From Allomesorhizobium camelthorni (GTDB lineage: Bacteria; Pseudomonadota; Alphaproteobacteria; Rhizobiales; Rhizobiaceae): a DNA stretch of 64,000 nt. Below, in pieces: positions 53,111-63,703 of this stretch; position 1 is the first letter of the stretch, and each line of letters starts with the position of its first letter. The stretch covers positions 1 through 64,000 of the forward strand of contig NZ_JAAKZF010000011.1 of NCBI RefSeq assembly GCF_011045125.1. Reading direction: 5' to 3'. Below the pieces are notes generated by a model. That model was not told the DNA's origin and searched no databases. It worked only from the letters and a program-made list of their open reading frames with translations. A program made the translations under genes and the position numbers.

Positions 53111-55021
53111 CTACTGGAAGCGGGCTACCGACAGAAATTTGACGGCCTTGCCGGAGAAGCGGTTGGCGTCGGCGACCTGGTCGCCCTGCTGGAAGCCGGC
53201 GGTATAGACGGCGCGCGGCGCGGTCCGCACGATGTTGTAGGCGAAGGACGGCGCGGTCGTGTTCTGCCCGGCCGTGGTGACGTAGTCGCTGTGCAGCACC
53301 CAGCGCGCGGCCTGCGGCTGCGCGGCCACCACCACCGGCTTCGGATCGGGCTTGGTGTCGCGGGCGCTTGGTCGCGGCGATTTGCGTGTCGTCTTGACGC
53401 CGGAATCCAGCGCCGAAGCCGCGTCGGTTCCGGCCGGACGGCTGGCGACGGCCGCACGCGGCGTAACCGTCGTGGCGAGCGCAGCGACACGGGCGCCGTT
53501 GGACTTGATGACCGCTTCAAGCGCGGCTTTCGAATCGGCCGCGACCGTGCCTGTGCTGGCCGGCTCGGGCCGTGTGGCGGGAACCGCCGCGAGATCGAAA
53601 ACGGCTTCGGCTTCGCTCGGACGGCTGGACGGCAGCGGCGCGAAGGCGCTCATCGGACCCTCGTCAGCCGAGGCCATGGCGAGCAGGACCGGAGCGGCCG
53701 CGACATCCGCCTTAGCGAGCACCGCCGCCGGCGGGGCGTAATCGGGACGGCGCGTCGGCAGCGGGATGCCAGGGGCAAGCTCGGCCTCGGCGGCAGGCGC
53801 TTCCTCCGGCAGTGGCGCTGCTGCGACTCCGAACGGAACCTGCTCGATCTTGGCGGCAGGCGCTTCCTCCGGCAACGGCTCTGCGGCTGCTCCGAACGGA
53901 ACCTGCTTGGCTTCGGCCAGTGCGGCGACGGTCGGGCCGACCTCGCTGTCAGGACGCGGCGCGAGCATGGGCACCGGAACGCTGCGCGCGGGCAGCGCGG
54001 CGATGATGGTTTCGGGCGTCTCCTCGCGCGGCTCTTCGGCCTCGGCGACCTGCGGAATTTCGGTGCGCTGCGCCTGGTCTGGCGAGACGATCTGTATGCC
54101 CGGCAGCTGCTTCTTGTCAGCCTGCTGCGGCTGCGGCTGTTCGGCCACGGCCTTCCTGGCGGCCTGGGGCTTTTCTTCGACCTTCGAACTTGCGGCCGCA
54201 ACGACGGCGACCTCGCCGCTGCTCTCTTCTTCCTCGTCCGCGCCGCCGCCGAAAATGGCCGCAAAGAGATTGGTGCGCTTGCCGCTGCTGGAGCTGGAGC
54301 TGGCAAGCGCCAGCGCCGTTGCGCCGCTCTTGCTGCGCGCCTTGTAGGAAGCCAGCGCCGTCTCGAAGCCGGGCAGCGGCTTGCCGTCGGTCGGCACGTG
54401 CAGCGTCTTGCCGTTCGGGAAGACGGAAGCGAGTTCGCTGCGGCTCATGCGCGGCCAGTGGCGGACATTGCCGACATCCATGTGGACGAAGGGCGAGCCC
54501 GAGCGCGGATAATAGCCGACGCCGCCACCCTGCGCCCTGAGGCCGGTGTCGCGCAGCTTCTTCAGGCTGACGCCCGGAATGTAGAAGTCCATCGCCTTGC
54601 CCAGCATATGCTGGCTCTTGTTGGCGACGCCCTTGGAGCGCTTGCGCAGCATCGAATTGGTGGCGGACGAACGGTAGGCCGAAACGACGTGGATGTAGTC
54701 GCGCGCGCCGACCGCCTTGTAGGTCTCCCAGACAAGGTCGAGCAGGCGCGGGTCCATCCGGGTCGGCTCGTTGCGGCGCCAGTCGCGCAGGAAGCGGTTG
54801 ATCTTGTTGAGGCCGGACTGATCGTAGCGCCCGTTGCGCTTGAAGGTGATCTCGGCCTTTTCCTTGGTGTGGATGAAATAAAGCTTCAGCGTCCGCGTTT
54901 CGGCGCTTGCGACGGGCGCTGCCATCAGAAGAAAGCTGAGGGCGAGCATGAAAGCCGCAAGCCATTTCGGCCAGCCGGTCGATACGAGTCGCCGGGTCGT
55001 GTGTGGCTCGGTTCTATTCAA
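53111..55021 (-). CDS. DUF882 (YcbK-like, M15-fold) peptidase with long C-terminal tail
   Basis: A 636-residue exported protein. Signal peptide about 1-41 (ending PVASA). The DUF882 domain follows (about 42-200): VVSAYRSSATN, SQHMLGKAMDFYIPGVSLKK and FVHMDVGNVRHWPRMS, with the His-Asp-His zinc ligands of M15 peptidases, so it should act on peptidoglycan cross-links. Residues 230-636 are low complexity, Ala/Pro/Glu-rich, with two 21-residue repeats (VPFGAAAEPLPEEAPAA / VPFGVAAAPLPEEAPAA). A related short protein is usual; the tail is unusually long. Confidence 0.87.
   Translation of the reverse strand: MNRTEPHTTRRLVSTGWPKWLAAFMLALSFLLMAAPVASAETRTLKLYFIHTKEKAEITFKRNGRYDQSGLNKINRFLRDWRRNEPTRMDPRLLDLVWETYKAVGARDYIHVVSAYRSSATNSMLRKRSKGVANKSQHMLGKAMDFYIPGVSLKKLRDTGLRAQGGGVGYYPRSGSPFVHMDVGNVRHWPRMSRSELASVFPNGKTLHVPTDGKPLPGFETALASYKARSKSGATALALASSSSSSGKRTNLFAAIFGGGADEEEESSGEVAVVAAASSKVEEKPQAARKAVAEQPQPQQADKKQLPGIQIVSPDQAQRTEIPQVAEAEEPREETPETIIAALPARSVPVPMLAPRPDSEVGPTVAALAEAKQVPFGAAAEPLPEEAPAAKIEQVPFGVAAAPLPEEAPAAEAELAPGIPLPTRRPDYAPPAAVLAKADVAAAPVLLAMASADEGPMSAFAPLPSSRPSEAEAVFDLAAVPATRPEPASTGTVAADSKAALEAVIKSNGARVAALATTVTPRAAVASRPAGTDAASALDSGVKTTRKSPRPSARDTKPDPKPVVVAAQPQAARWVLHSDYVTTAGQNTTAPSFAYNIVRTAPRAVYTAGFQQGDQVADANRFSGKAVKFLSVARFQ
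53789..53914. repeat. 63-bp tandem duplication inside the DUF882 gene
   Basis: Two adjacent 63-bp units (53789-53851 and 53852-53914) at about 85 percent identity, in frame (21 codons). They encode the two PLPEEAPAA-containing repeats of the low-complexity tail. Confidence 0.85.
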
Positions 55022-55230
55022 ATCAAAAGGCCTTCAGCCGTTTGTCCCCGGATTTGAAGCCCGGACGCGTGAATCTGACGTCCGAATATCGATCCTAATG
55101 GTTAATCACAGTTTATTGAAGTCGAAATGCGGCAGCCCCATGGCGATATCCCGGCAAAAATGCCGAACGAATTTCATGGTAAACGACGCCTTATAGCGCG
55201 AAGCTTACGCCGTGCTGGCCGGGCCTTTTC

Positions 55231-56745
<1,515 letters not shown>

Positions 56746-56898
56746 GAATGACATATTTCGTTAGCAGATGGCGGGTACGGGCGTTATTGCCGTCTGGATC
56801 ATCCTGGCACAGGGTTCTAAATAAATGGCTTCGAAAAAGCCGGGGAATCGAGCGTTCGGGTTTACGCGGCGCATACCTGGAATCGGAAGGCGGACATC

Positions 56899-58734
56899 AT
56901 GGCATTGAACCCCGGCGCAAAGGCCGCCTCCCTGGCGGCAAGCCAGGCTCCCTCCGCACTTGGAGACCTGCCGGAATGGGATCTCGGCGACCTCTATCCG
57001 GGCATGGATGCGCCCGAGCTGAGGCGCGACCTGGCGAAGGCCGCCGAGGACGCCGTCGCCTTTGAGGAACGCTGGAAAGGCACGCTTGCGAGTGAAGCCG
57101 CGCGTGGCGCCGAAGGCCGCCTCGGCGAGGCGCTGCGCGAATATGAGGCAATCGAGGAACTGGTCGGCAAGATCGCCTCCTATGCCGGGCTGATCTATGC
57201 AGGCGACACTTCCGACCCGCAGCGCGCCAAGCTTTATGGCGACGTGCAGGAGAAGATGACCGACGCCAGCGCGCATCTGCTTTTCTTCGCGCTCGAACTG
57301 AACCTGGTGGACGATGCGCTGATTCTGTCCGCGCTCGACGCCGACCCGGCATTCGGCCACTACCGGCCCTGGGTGCTCGATCTCCGGAAGGACAAGCCCT
57401 ACCAGCTCGAGGACCGCATCGAGCAGCTGTTCCACGAAAAGTCGATAACCGGACGCGGCGCCTGGAACCGGCTGTTCGACGAGACGATGACCGATCTGCG
57501 CTTCGAGGTCGGCGGCGAGGAACTCACGCTGGAGCCGACGCTCAACAAGCTTCAGGACCCCGACGGCGAGGTGCGCCGCGCCGCCGCCGAAGCGCTGGCG
57601 AAGACCTTCAAGGAGAATCTGCGCACCTTCACGCTGATCACCAACACGCTGTCGAAGGACAAGGAGATCTCCGACCGCTGGCGCGGCTTCGAGGACATCG
57701 CCGATTCGCGGCATCTCGCCAACCGCGTCGAGCGGAGCGTCGTGGATGCGCTTGCCATGGCCGTTCGCGAGGCCTATCCGCGTCTGTCGCATCGCTATTA
57801 TGCGATGAAGGCGCGCTGGCTCGGCATGGAGACCATGAACCATTGGGACCGCAACGCGCCGCTGCCCGAAACACCGCAGGCGACCATCGGATGGGACGAA
57901 GCAAAAAACACGGTTCTGTCGGCCTATCACCGCTTTTCGCCCGACATGGCCGACATTGCGCGGAAATTCTTCGACCGCCGCTGGATCGACGCACCGGTGC
58001 GGCCGGGCAAGGCGCCGGGCGCATTCGCGCATCCGACCGTGCCGTCGGCGCACCCTTATGTGCTCCTCAATTACATGGGCAAGCCGCGCGATGTGATGAC
58101 GCTGGCGCACGAGCTCGGCCACGGCGTGCACCAGGTGCTGGCCGGCGCCCAGGGGCCGCTTATGGCCTCGACGCCGCTGACGCTCGCCGAAACCGCCTCG
58201 GTGTTCGGCGAGATGCTGACTTTCCGCTCGCTGCTGGACAAAACCATCGACCGCCGCGAGCGCAAGGCCATGCTCGCCCAGAAGGTCGAGGACATGATCA
58301 ACACGGTGGTGCGCCAGATCGCCTTCTACGAGTTCGAGCGCAAGGTGCACACCGAGCGCAAGAATGGCGAGTTGACCGCCGACCGGCTCGGCCAGTTCTG
58401 GCTGGAGGTGCAGGCCGACAGCCTGGGACCGGCAATCAGGCTGCGCGAGGGCTACGAGACGTTCTGGACCTACATCCCGCACTTCATCCACTCGCCCTTC
58501 TACGTCTATGCCTACGCGTTCGGCGACTGCCTGGTGAACTCGCTCTACGCCGTCTACCAGAACGCCGAGCGCGGCTTTCAGGAGAAGTATTTCGACATGC
58601 TGCGGGCCGGCGGCACCAAGCATCACTCCGAGATCCTGGCGCCGTTCGGGCTAGACGCCACGGATCCAGCCTTCTGGCAGATCGGACTCAGCATGATCGG
58701 CGACCTGATCGACGAATTGGAAGCGCTGGAGTGA
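56899..58734 (+). CDS. pepF: M3-family oligoendopeptidase F
   Basis: Cytoplasmic zinc metallopeptidase, 611 residues. The HExxH motif is at about 404-408 (TLAHELGHGVHQ), with the third ligand Glu in AETASVFGEM. Other family features: MNHWDRNAPLP, HPYVLLNYMGKPRDVM, PFYVYAYAFGDCLVNSLY. Degrades short peptides. A ribosome site precedes the ATG. The stop is 12 bp before a palindromic repeat that leads into pabB. Confidence 0.95.
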   Translation: MALNPGAKAASLAASQAPSALGDLPEWDLGDLYPGMDAPELRRDLAKAAEDAVAFEERWKGTLASEAARGAEGRLGEALREYEAIEELVGKIASYAGLIYAGDTSDPQRAKLYGDVQEKMTDASAHLLFFALELNLVDDALILSALDADPAFGHYRPWVLDLRKDKPYQLEDRIEQLFHEKSITGRGAWNRLFDETMTDLRFEVGGEELTLEPTLNKLQDPDGEVRRAAAEALAKTFKENLRTFTLITNTLSKDKEISDRWRGFEDIADSRHLANRVERSVVDALAMAVREAYPRLSHRYYAMKARWLGMETMNHWDRNAPLPETPQATIGWDEAKNTVLSAYHRFSPDMADIARKFFDRRWIDAPVRPGKAPGAFAHPTVPSAHPYVLLNYMGKPRDVMTLAHELGHGVHQVLAGAQGPLMASTPLTLAETASVFGEMLTFRSLLDKTIDRRERKAMLAQKVEDMINTVVRQIAFYEFERKVHTERKNGELTADRLGQFWLEVQADSLGPAIRLREGYETFWTYIPHFIHSPFYVYAYAFGDCLVNSLYAVYQNAERGFQEKYFDMLRAGGTKHHSEILAPFGLDATDPAFWQIGLSMIGDLIDELEALE

Positions 58735-58745
58735 GACAGGTTGGC

Positions 58746-58900
58746 TTTACCCTCCCCCTTGAGGGGAGGGTCGATCCGCGCAGCGGATCGGGGTGGGGGT
58801 CGTAACAAGCGTGGCATCTTCTTTTCCACCCCCACCCCGTCTCGCACCCGCCGCTCCACGGCGGCCGCTCGCCGACCCTCCCCTCAAGGGGGAGGGTAAA
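58746..58900. repeat. Palindromic repeat forming the start of pabB
   Basis: A 155-bp element with perfect 28-bp inverted ends (TTTACCCTCCCCCTTGAGGG at the left, exact complement at 58873-58900) and a second inner pair (GGGGTGGGGG near 58790 against CCCCCACCCC near 58830). The open frame of pabB runs through its right part. Confidence 0.9.
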
Positions 58901-60046
58901 AGCGCTTCACCCTTCGTCCTCTTCCGCGACGACCCGGCCGGGCGCGAGGTGCTGTTCGAGCAGCCGCGCGAGATCATCGCTCCTGATACGGCGGAAAGTT
59001 TCTTCCCGGCGCTGGAAGCGGCGCAGGCCGCCCATGAATCGGGAAAGTGGCTTGCCGGCTATTTCTCCTATGAGGCCGGCTATCTGTTCGAGCCGAAGCT
59101 CAGGCCGCTTCTGCCTGAAAGTCGGCGCGCGCCGCTCTTCTGCCTCGGCGTGTTCGACGGCCCATCCGACGCCTCCCCGCCCGACCGGCAAGCGCCCCCC
59201 AGCAACGGGCCGATCTTCGACGCGCGGGCAAGCTGGTCGTTCGAGGATTACGAGAAGCGGTTCGCGCGGCTGCACCGGCATCTGCGCGAGGGCGACTGCT
59301 ATCAGGCCAATCTGACTTTTCCGGTAAACGCGCAATGGTCGGGCGAGGCGCTCGCGGCCTTCAATGCGCTGACGGCGCGCCAGCCGGTAAAATACGGCGC
59401 GCTGGTTTGTCTCGGCGAGCCGCTCGTCCTGTCACGCTCGCCAGAGCTCTTCTTCGAGATCGACCGCAAAGGCTGGATCGAGACGCATCCGATGAAAGGC
59501 ACCGCCCCGCGCGGCGCGACGGAGGCGGAGGACAAGGCGCAGCGCGAATTCCTGCGCAACGACCCGAAGAACCAGGCGGAAAACCGCATGATCGTCGATC
59601 TGTTGCGCAACGACATCTCGCTGATCAGCGAGGTCGGCACGCTCGACGTGCCGGAGCTTTTCCGTATCGAGACCTACCCGACTGTGCACCAGATGGTGAG
59701 CCGGGTGCGCGCGAAACTCCTGCCCGATCTGACGATCGCCCAGATCTTCGCCGCACTGTTTCCGTGCGGGTCGATCACCGGCGCGCCGAAGATCCGCGCC
59801 ATGGAAATCCTGCACGCACTGGAGGGGACGCCGCGCGACGTCTATTGCGGCGCCATCGGCTGGATCGCGCCGGACGGCACGATGCGGTTCTCGGTGGCGA
59901 TCCGCACCATCTCGCTCTTTCCGGGCGGCGAGGCCGTCTACAATATCGGCGGCGGCATAGTCTTCGATTCCACCGCCGAGGAGGAGTATGCGGAATGCCT
60001 TCTGAAAGCGCGGTTCGCGACGGGAACGGTGCCGGCTTCGAGCTGA
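58793..60046 (+). CDS. pabB: Aminodeoxychorismate synthase component I, N-terminus derived from a repeat
   Basis: Chorismate-using enzyme for folate (p-aminobenzoate) synthesis. Recognisable domain starts at FVLFRDDPAGREVLFEQPRE and continues with the anthranilate synthase I core: ENRMIVDLLRNDISLIS, PCGSITGAPKIRAMEI, GAIGWI, YNIGGGIVFDSTAEEEY. From 58793 about 36 codons before the domain lie in the palindromic repeat. Only GTG codons inside the repeat (58793, 58811) are available as in-frame starts before the domain; the next GTG (58949) falls inside it. The true start is unsure. pabC overlaps the end by 52 bp. Confidence 0.87.
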   Translation: MGVVTSVASSFPPPPRLAPAAPRRPLADPPLKGEGKSASPFVLFRDDPAGREVLFEQPREIIAPDTAESFFPALEAAQAAHESGKWLAGYFSYEAGYLFEPKLRPLLPESRRAPLFCLGVFDGPSDASPPDRQAPPSNGPIFDARASWSFEDYEKRFARLHRHLREGDCYQANLTFPVNAQWSGEALAAFNALTARQPVKYGALVCLGEPLVLSRSPELFFEIDRKGWIETHPMKGTAPRGATEAEDKAQREFLRNDPKNQAENRMIVDLLRNDISLISEVGTLDVPELFRIETYPTVHQMVSRVRAKLLPDLTIAQIFAALFPCGSITGAPKIRAMEILHALEGTPRDVYCGAIGWIAPDGTMRFSVAIRTISLFPGGEAVYNIGGGIVFDSTAEEEYAECLLKARFATGTVPASS

Positions 60047-60654
60047 TCGAGACGCTGCGCTGGGAGCCGGCGCGTGGCTTCGTGCGGCTGGAGCGGCATA
60101 TGGCAAGGCTGGCAGGCTCGGCGCACGAGCTTGGTTTCAAGCTGTCGCCGGCCGGGATCGATCGCGCGCTTCGAGACGCCGCTGGCCGCGACGCGCCGCT
60201 GCGTGTCCGCCTGACGCTGCGACGAGACGGTAAGGCGGAGGTTACGACGCAGCCATTCACGCCGCTCGCCCCGGACGCTGTCTGGATGCTGCGAATTGCC
60301 GAAACCCGATTGGACCCGAACGATCCGCTGCTGCGCCACAAAACGACGCGGCGCACCGTCTATGATGCGGCGCGCGCGGAATTTTCGCGCGAAGCGGCAG
60401 ACGAGGTCATCCTGCTCAACCAGCATGGGCAGGTCTGCGAAGGCACGATCACCAATGTCTTTGCCGATATGGGCGACGGCGTCCTGCTGACGCCGCCGTT
60501 GCGATGCGGCCTGCTGCCCGGCGTGCTTCGCGGCGAGTTGCTGGAAAGCGGCAAGGCCAGGGAAACGGTGCTGAAGGTTGACGATCTTCGCCGCGCGAAC
60601 GCGATTTTCGTCGGCAACTCGCTGCGCGGGCTGATCAGGGCGCGCCTGGGTTAG
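59995..60654 (+). CDS. pabC: Aminodeoxychorismate lyase (class IV aminotransferase)
   Basis: Fold type IV PLP enzyme, 219 residues, releasing p-aminobenzoate from the PabB product. Conserved: PARGFVRLERHMARLAGSA, HKTTRRTVYDAARAE (catalytic Lys), EVILLNQHGQVCEGTITNVF, PPLRCGLLPGVLRGELL. The ATG at 59995 with GAGGAG 9 nt upstream is chosen and overlaps pabB; a much longer frame reaching 59335 is antisense-like and unrelated. Substrate at family level could also be a D-amino acid, but the pabB overlap supports PabC. Confidence 0.9.
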   Translation: MPSESAVRDGNGAGFELIETLRWEPARGFVRLERHMARLAGSAHELGFKLSPAGIDRALRDAAGRDAPLRVRLTLRRDGKAEVTTQPFTPLAPDAVWMLRIAETRLDPNDPLLRHKTTRRTVYDAARAEFSREAADEVILLNQHGQVCEGTITNVFADMGDGVLLTPPLRCGLLPGVLRGELLESGKARETVLKVDDLRRANAIFVGNSLRGLIRARLG

Positions 60655-60669
60655 ACAGAGCACTCCTGT

Positions 60670-60829
60670 CCACCCCCCTCTGTCCTGCCGGACATCTCCC
60701 CCGCAAGGGGGGAGATTGGCAGCTTCGCCGCTGCCGCCAATCTTTCAGCGCCGCAAGCTGGACGCGGCATTCGAGAAGGCAAATCTCCCCCCTTGCGGGG
60801 GAGATGTCCGGCAGGACAGAGGGGGTGGA
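60670..60829. repeat. Large palindromic repeat after pabC
   Basis: 160 bp with about 47-bp inverted arms (CACCCCCCTCTGTCCTGCCG, then GACATCTCCCCCGCAAGGGG on the left; near-exact complement at 60781-60828) around a 63-bp centre. It lies 15 bp after the pabC stop. The core CTCCCCCGCAAGGGGGGAG matches the other elements. Confidence 0.9.
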
Positions 60830-60944
60830 CAGGAATGCGCTGTTTTTGCCGAAGGCCAAGTTTGACAATTCTCTACCGCTGCCAATCGAAACGCGCTACG
60901 ATTCCGCCATGGCTTTAAGCATTGAACCGTCACGATAATTCGGC

Positions 60945-61841
60945 TTGTCTCCTCCCCTCCATACCCCCTATGACGGCTCGTCGAAGCCGTTCTCGATCGG
61001 CCTGAAGCCGCTGGACCTCGCCGAATGGATCGAGATCGGCGACGATCTGGACATGTATCTGGCCGAGAAGCACCGGCTCTACGCGACGGTTCCCGACAGG
61101 GTTTTCGTCGAGGAACCGAATACGCGGGAAGCGCAGCGTGAAGTGCTCGATCTCATCGAGGCGCATCTGGCCCGGTATCATCCGGAACTGCTTGAGCGGC
61201 TAACGGGCAACGCGCGAAACGGCGACGAAGCGGAGCCGCCGCTTCTCACGGCATCCCTGCTCGTCCAGGAAGATTTGATCCTGATGCGCAGGGGCGAGAA
61301 CGGCTGGCGGCTCGCGGCGGGGTCGCTGTGCTTTCCGTCATCCTGGTCGCTGGGCGAGAAATTCGGGCGGCCGCTGCATGAAATCCACGCGCCGGTGCCG
61401 GGATTCGGCGGCGGCACCCGCAACGCCGATCTGATAAGCCGCATGTTCGACAGCCTTCAGGGCCAGGCGGTGCTGCGCTGGAACTGGTCGCTGCAGGCCG
61501 GCAACGATCTTTACCTGCCGTTCTCGCACCGGGAGCGCGTGGACCGGGCGACGAACCGGCCGCCGAAATTTTCGAGCGACGAGATCGCGGCTCGGGCCTT
61601 CATCCGCGTCGAGCGCCAAACGCTGCGCAAGCTGCCGGTTTCGGGCGACATTCTTTTTACCATCCGCATCCATCTCGACCCGCTGGCGGCGATCGAAAAA
61701 CATCCTGAGCGCGCCGCGCTCGCCGCGTCCTTTGCCGATCAGCTCGAAGGGCTCGACGAGGCGCAGCTGGACTATAAGGGCCTGACCGCCGACCGCGACA
61801 GGCTGGTGGCGGTGCTGCGGGGCATCTCATGCGTCCGCTAA
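60945..61841 (+). CDS. DUF3445 haem-dependent oxidative N-demethylase-like protein
   Basis: A 298-residue protein of the DUF3445 family, to which haem-dependent oxidative N-demethylases (for example of methylated amines or amino acids) belong. Conserved: SIGLKPLDLAEWIEIGDDLD, LYATVPDRVFVEE, the segment LCFPSSWSLGEKFGRPLHEI, HAPVPGF, and FIRVERQTLRKLPVSGDILF. The haem is expected at the HAPVPGF region; not verifiable by eye. Probable start TTG at 60945. The stop lies in the left arm of an inverted repeat. Confidence 0.87.
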   Translation: MSPPLHTPYDGSSKPFSIGLKPLDLAEWIEIGDDLDMYLAEKHRLYATVPDRVFVEEPNTREAQREVLDLIEAHLARYHPELLERLTGNARNGDEAEPPLLTASLLVQEDLILMRRGENGWRLAAGSLCFPSSWSLGEKFGRPLHEIHAPVPGFGGGTRNADLISRMFDSLQGQAVLRWNWSLQAGNDLYLPFSHRERVDRATNRPPKFSSDEIAARAFIRVERQTLRKLPVSGDILFTIRIHLDPLAAIEKHPERAALAASFADQLEGLDEAQLDYKGLTADRDRLVAVLRGISCVR

Positions 61842-61904
61842 GCGTCTGTTTGGAAACTCTACTCTGGCGGGTCATCTGCCATAGCGAGTTTCGAAACAGA
61901 CGCT
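61841..61904. repeat. Inverted repeat after the DUF3445 gene
   Basis: AGCGTCTGTTTGGAAACTCT at 61841-61860 and the near-complement GCGAGTTTCGAAACAGACGCT at 61884-61904, with a 23-nt centre. The gene's stop codon overlaps the left end. No T-tract follows. It may be a transcript end or a small mobile repeat. Confidence 0.6.
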
Positions 61905-62010
61905 AACCAAGCATTGTGGTTTTCGCTTTATTGTGACGAGGAACTATGGTCTTCAACTCGACCATCCGTCGAGATACACGCATAACGCGCGAACCAGGAG
62001 TGTCTGAAGA

Positions 62011-63456
62011 ATGGCGAAAGAAAAGTGGCCCGTCCACGGTGAGATAACCGGCCCGGTGGTGATGATCGGCTTCGGGTCGATCGGCCGCGGCACGCTTCCC
62101 CTCATCGAGCGCCATTTCAAATTCGACAAATCCCGCATGACCGTCATCGATCCGCGCGACGACGACCGCAAGCTGCTCGACGAACGCGGCATCGCCTTCC
62201 TGCAGGAGGCGGTTACGAAGAAGAACTACAAGAAGTTGCTGACGCCGCTTCTGACCGCGGGCGGCGGCCAGGGCTTTTGCGTCAACCTTTCGGTCGACAC
62301 CTCCTCGCTCGAACTCATGAAGCTCTGCCGCAAGCTCGGCGTGCTTTATGTCGACACTGTCGTCGAACCCTGGCTCGGCTTCTATTTCGATACCAAGGCC
62401 GACAACGCCTCGCGCACCAACTATGCGCTGCGCGAAACCGTGCGCGAGGAGATCCGCAAGAATCCCGGCGGCGCCACCGCCGTCTCCTGCTGCGGCGCCA
62501 ATCCGGGCATGGTGTCGTGGTTCGTCAAGCAGGCGCTGGTCGATCTCGCCAACGACCTCGGGCTCCAATTCGCCGAGCCGGCGGAAGGCGACCGCGAAGG
62601 CTGGGCGCGGCTGATGAAGCAGGCCGGCGTCAAAGGCATCCACATCGCCGAGCGCGATACGCAGCGCACCAGGAACCCCAAGCCGATGAACGTGTTCTGG
62701 AACACCTGGTCGGTCGAAGGCTTCATTTCCGAGGGGCTGCAGCCGGCCGAACTCGGCTGGGGCACGCATGAGAAATGGATGCCGAAAAACGCCCGCAAGC
62801 AGAAGAAGGGCTCGAAGGCCGCGATCTTCCTCGAACAGCCGGGCGCCAATACGCGGGTACGGACATGGTGCCCGACGCCCGGACCGCAATACGGCTTTCT
62901 CGTCACTCACAATGAGTCGATCTCGATCGCCGATTTCTTCACCCTGCGCGACAAGAAGGGGAAGGTCTCCTACCGTCCGACCTGTCACTACGCTTATCAT
63001 CCCTGCAATGACGCCATACTGTCGCTGCACGAGATGTTTGGGTCCGGCGGCAACGCGCAGCCGGTGCATCACGTGCTCGACGAGGACGAACTTGTCGACG
63101 GCGTGGACGAACTCGGCGTGCTGCTCTACGGCCACGCCAAGAACGCCTATTGGTACGGCTCGCAGCTTTCGCTTGCCGAAGCGCGCAAGCTGGCGCCCTA
63201 CCAGAACGCAACCGGCCTGCAGGTCACCTCGGCGGTTCTGGCCGGCATGGTCTGGGCGCTGGAAAATCCGCAGGCAGGCATCGTCGAGGCCGACGAGATG
63301 GACTACCGGCGCTGCCTCGAAGTGCAGTCGCCCTATCTCGGGCCGGTCAGGGGCTATTACACCGACTGGACTCCGCTGGAGGGCCGCCCCGGCCTGTTCG
63401 CGGAAGACCTCGACACGAAGGACCCCTGGCAGTTCCGCAACATGCTGGTCCGATAA
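62011..63456 (+). CDS. hss: Homospermidine synthase
   Basis: NAD-dependent enzyme making sym-homospermidine from putrescine, 481 residues, the family length. N-terminal Rossmann motif VVMIGFGSIGRGTLPLIERH; ANPGMVSWFVKQAL and the DEDELVDGVDELGVLLYGH region are family-typical. AGGAG lies about 10 nt before the ATG. The substrate putrescine can come from the Odc2-type enzyme at 30072. Homospermidine is the main polyamine in many rhizobia. Confidence 0.96.
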   Translation: MAKEKWPVHGEITGPVVMIGFGSIGRGTLPLIERHFKFDKSRMTVIDPRDDDRKLLDERGIAFLQEAVTKKNYKKLLTPLLTAGGGQGFCVNLSVDTSSLELMKLCRKLGVLYVDTVVEPWLGFYFDTKADNASRTNYALRETVREEIRKNPGGATAVSCCGANPGMVSWFVKQALVDLANDLGLQFAEPAEGDREGWARLMKQAGVKGIHIAERDTQRTRNPKPMNVFWNTWSVEGFISEGLQPAELGWGTHEKWMPKNARKQKKGSKAAIFLEQPGANTRVRTWCPTPGPQYGFLVTHNESISIADFFTLRDKKGKVSYRPTCHYAYHPCNDAILSLHEMFGSGGNAQPVHHVLDEDELVDGVDELGVLLYGHAKNAYWYGSQLSLAEARKLAPYQNATGLQVTSAVLAGMVWALENPQAGIVEADEMDYRRCLEVQSPYLGPVRGYYTDWTPLEGRPGLFAEDLDTKDPWQFRNMLVR

Positions 63457-63703
63457 AGAGGCCGTCATAATCTCGGCCTGCCGTAGCGGCGCGAGCATCG
63501 GGGTTCGCTTCCGTTTACCGGGAGTGCTAATCTTCGCGCCCGAAGCTGCAAGCAGAATATCTGCGGGGGCGGCGGGACCGTGACAAATGCGAAACAGTTT
63601 TCGGGCAAACCCGGCCAGGCGGGACCTGAAAACGGCGAGCGCCTTGATTTTCCGCGTACGCCAAGCGACACAATCACGATTTGAGAAGAGAGGGATGATC
63701 GCC

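Noticed and set aside
53093-55057. A 654-codon open frame on the plus strand
   Set aside because: Antisense to the DUF882 gene, which has a signal peptide and clear domain motifs. The plus frame is Arg/Gly-rich with no domain.
56805-56819. Sequence TGGCACAGGGTTCTA as a sigma-54 promoter upstream of pepF
   Set aside because: The -24 part fits, but the -12 element has TA where the invariant GC should be.
56761-58626. A 621-codon minus-strand open frame
   Set aside because: Antisense to pepF, whose HELGH motif and full family length leave no doubt about the coding strand.
59335-59994. N-terminal extension of pabC back to 59335
   Set aside because: This part lies in another frame of pabB and is Arg/Pro-rich; the class IV aminotransferase begins at 59995 with a good ribosome site.
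63459-63479. AGGCCG / CGGCCT hairpin after homospermidine synthase as terminator
   Set aside because: Stem of 6 bp with a 9-nt loop and no T-run; too weak to call.
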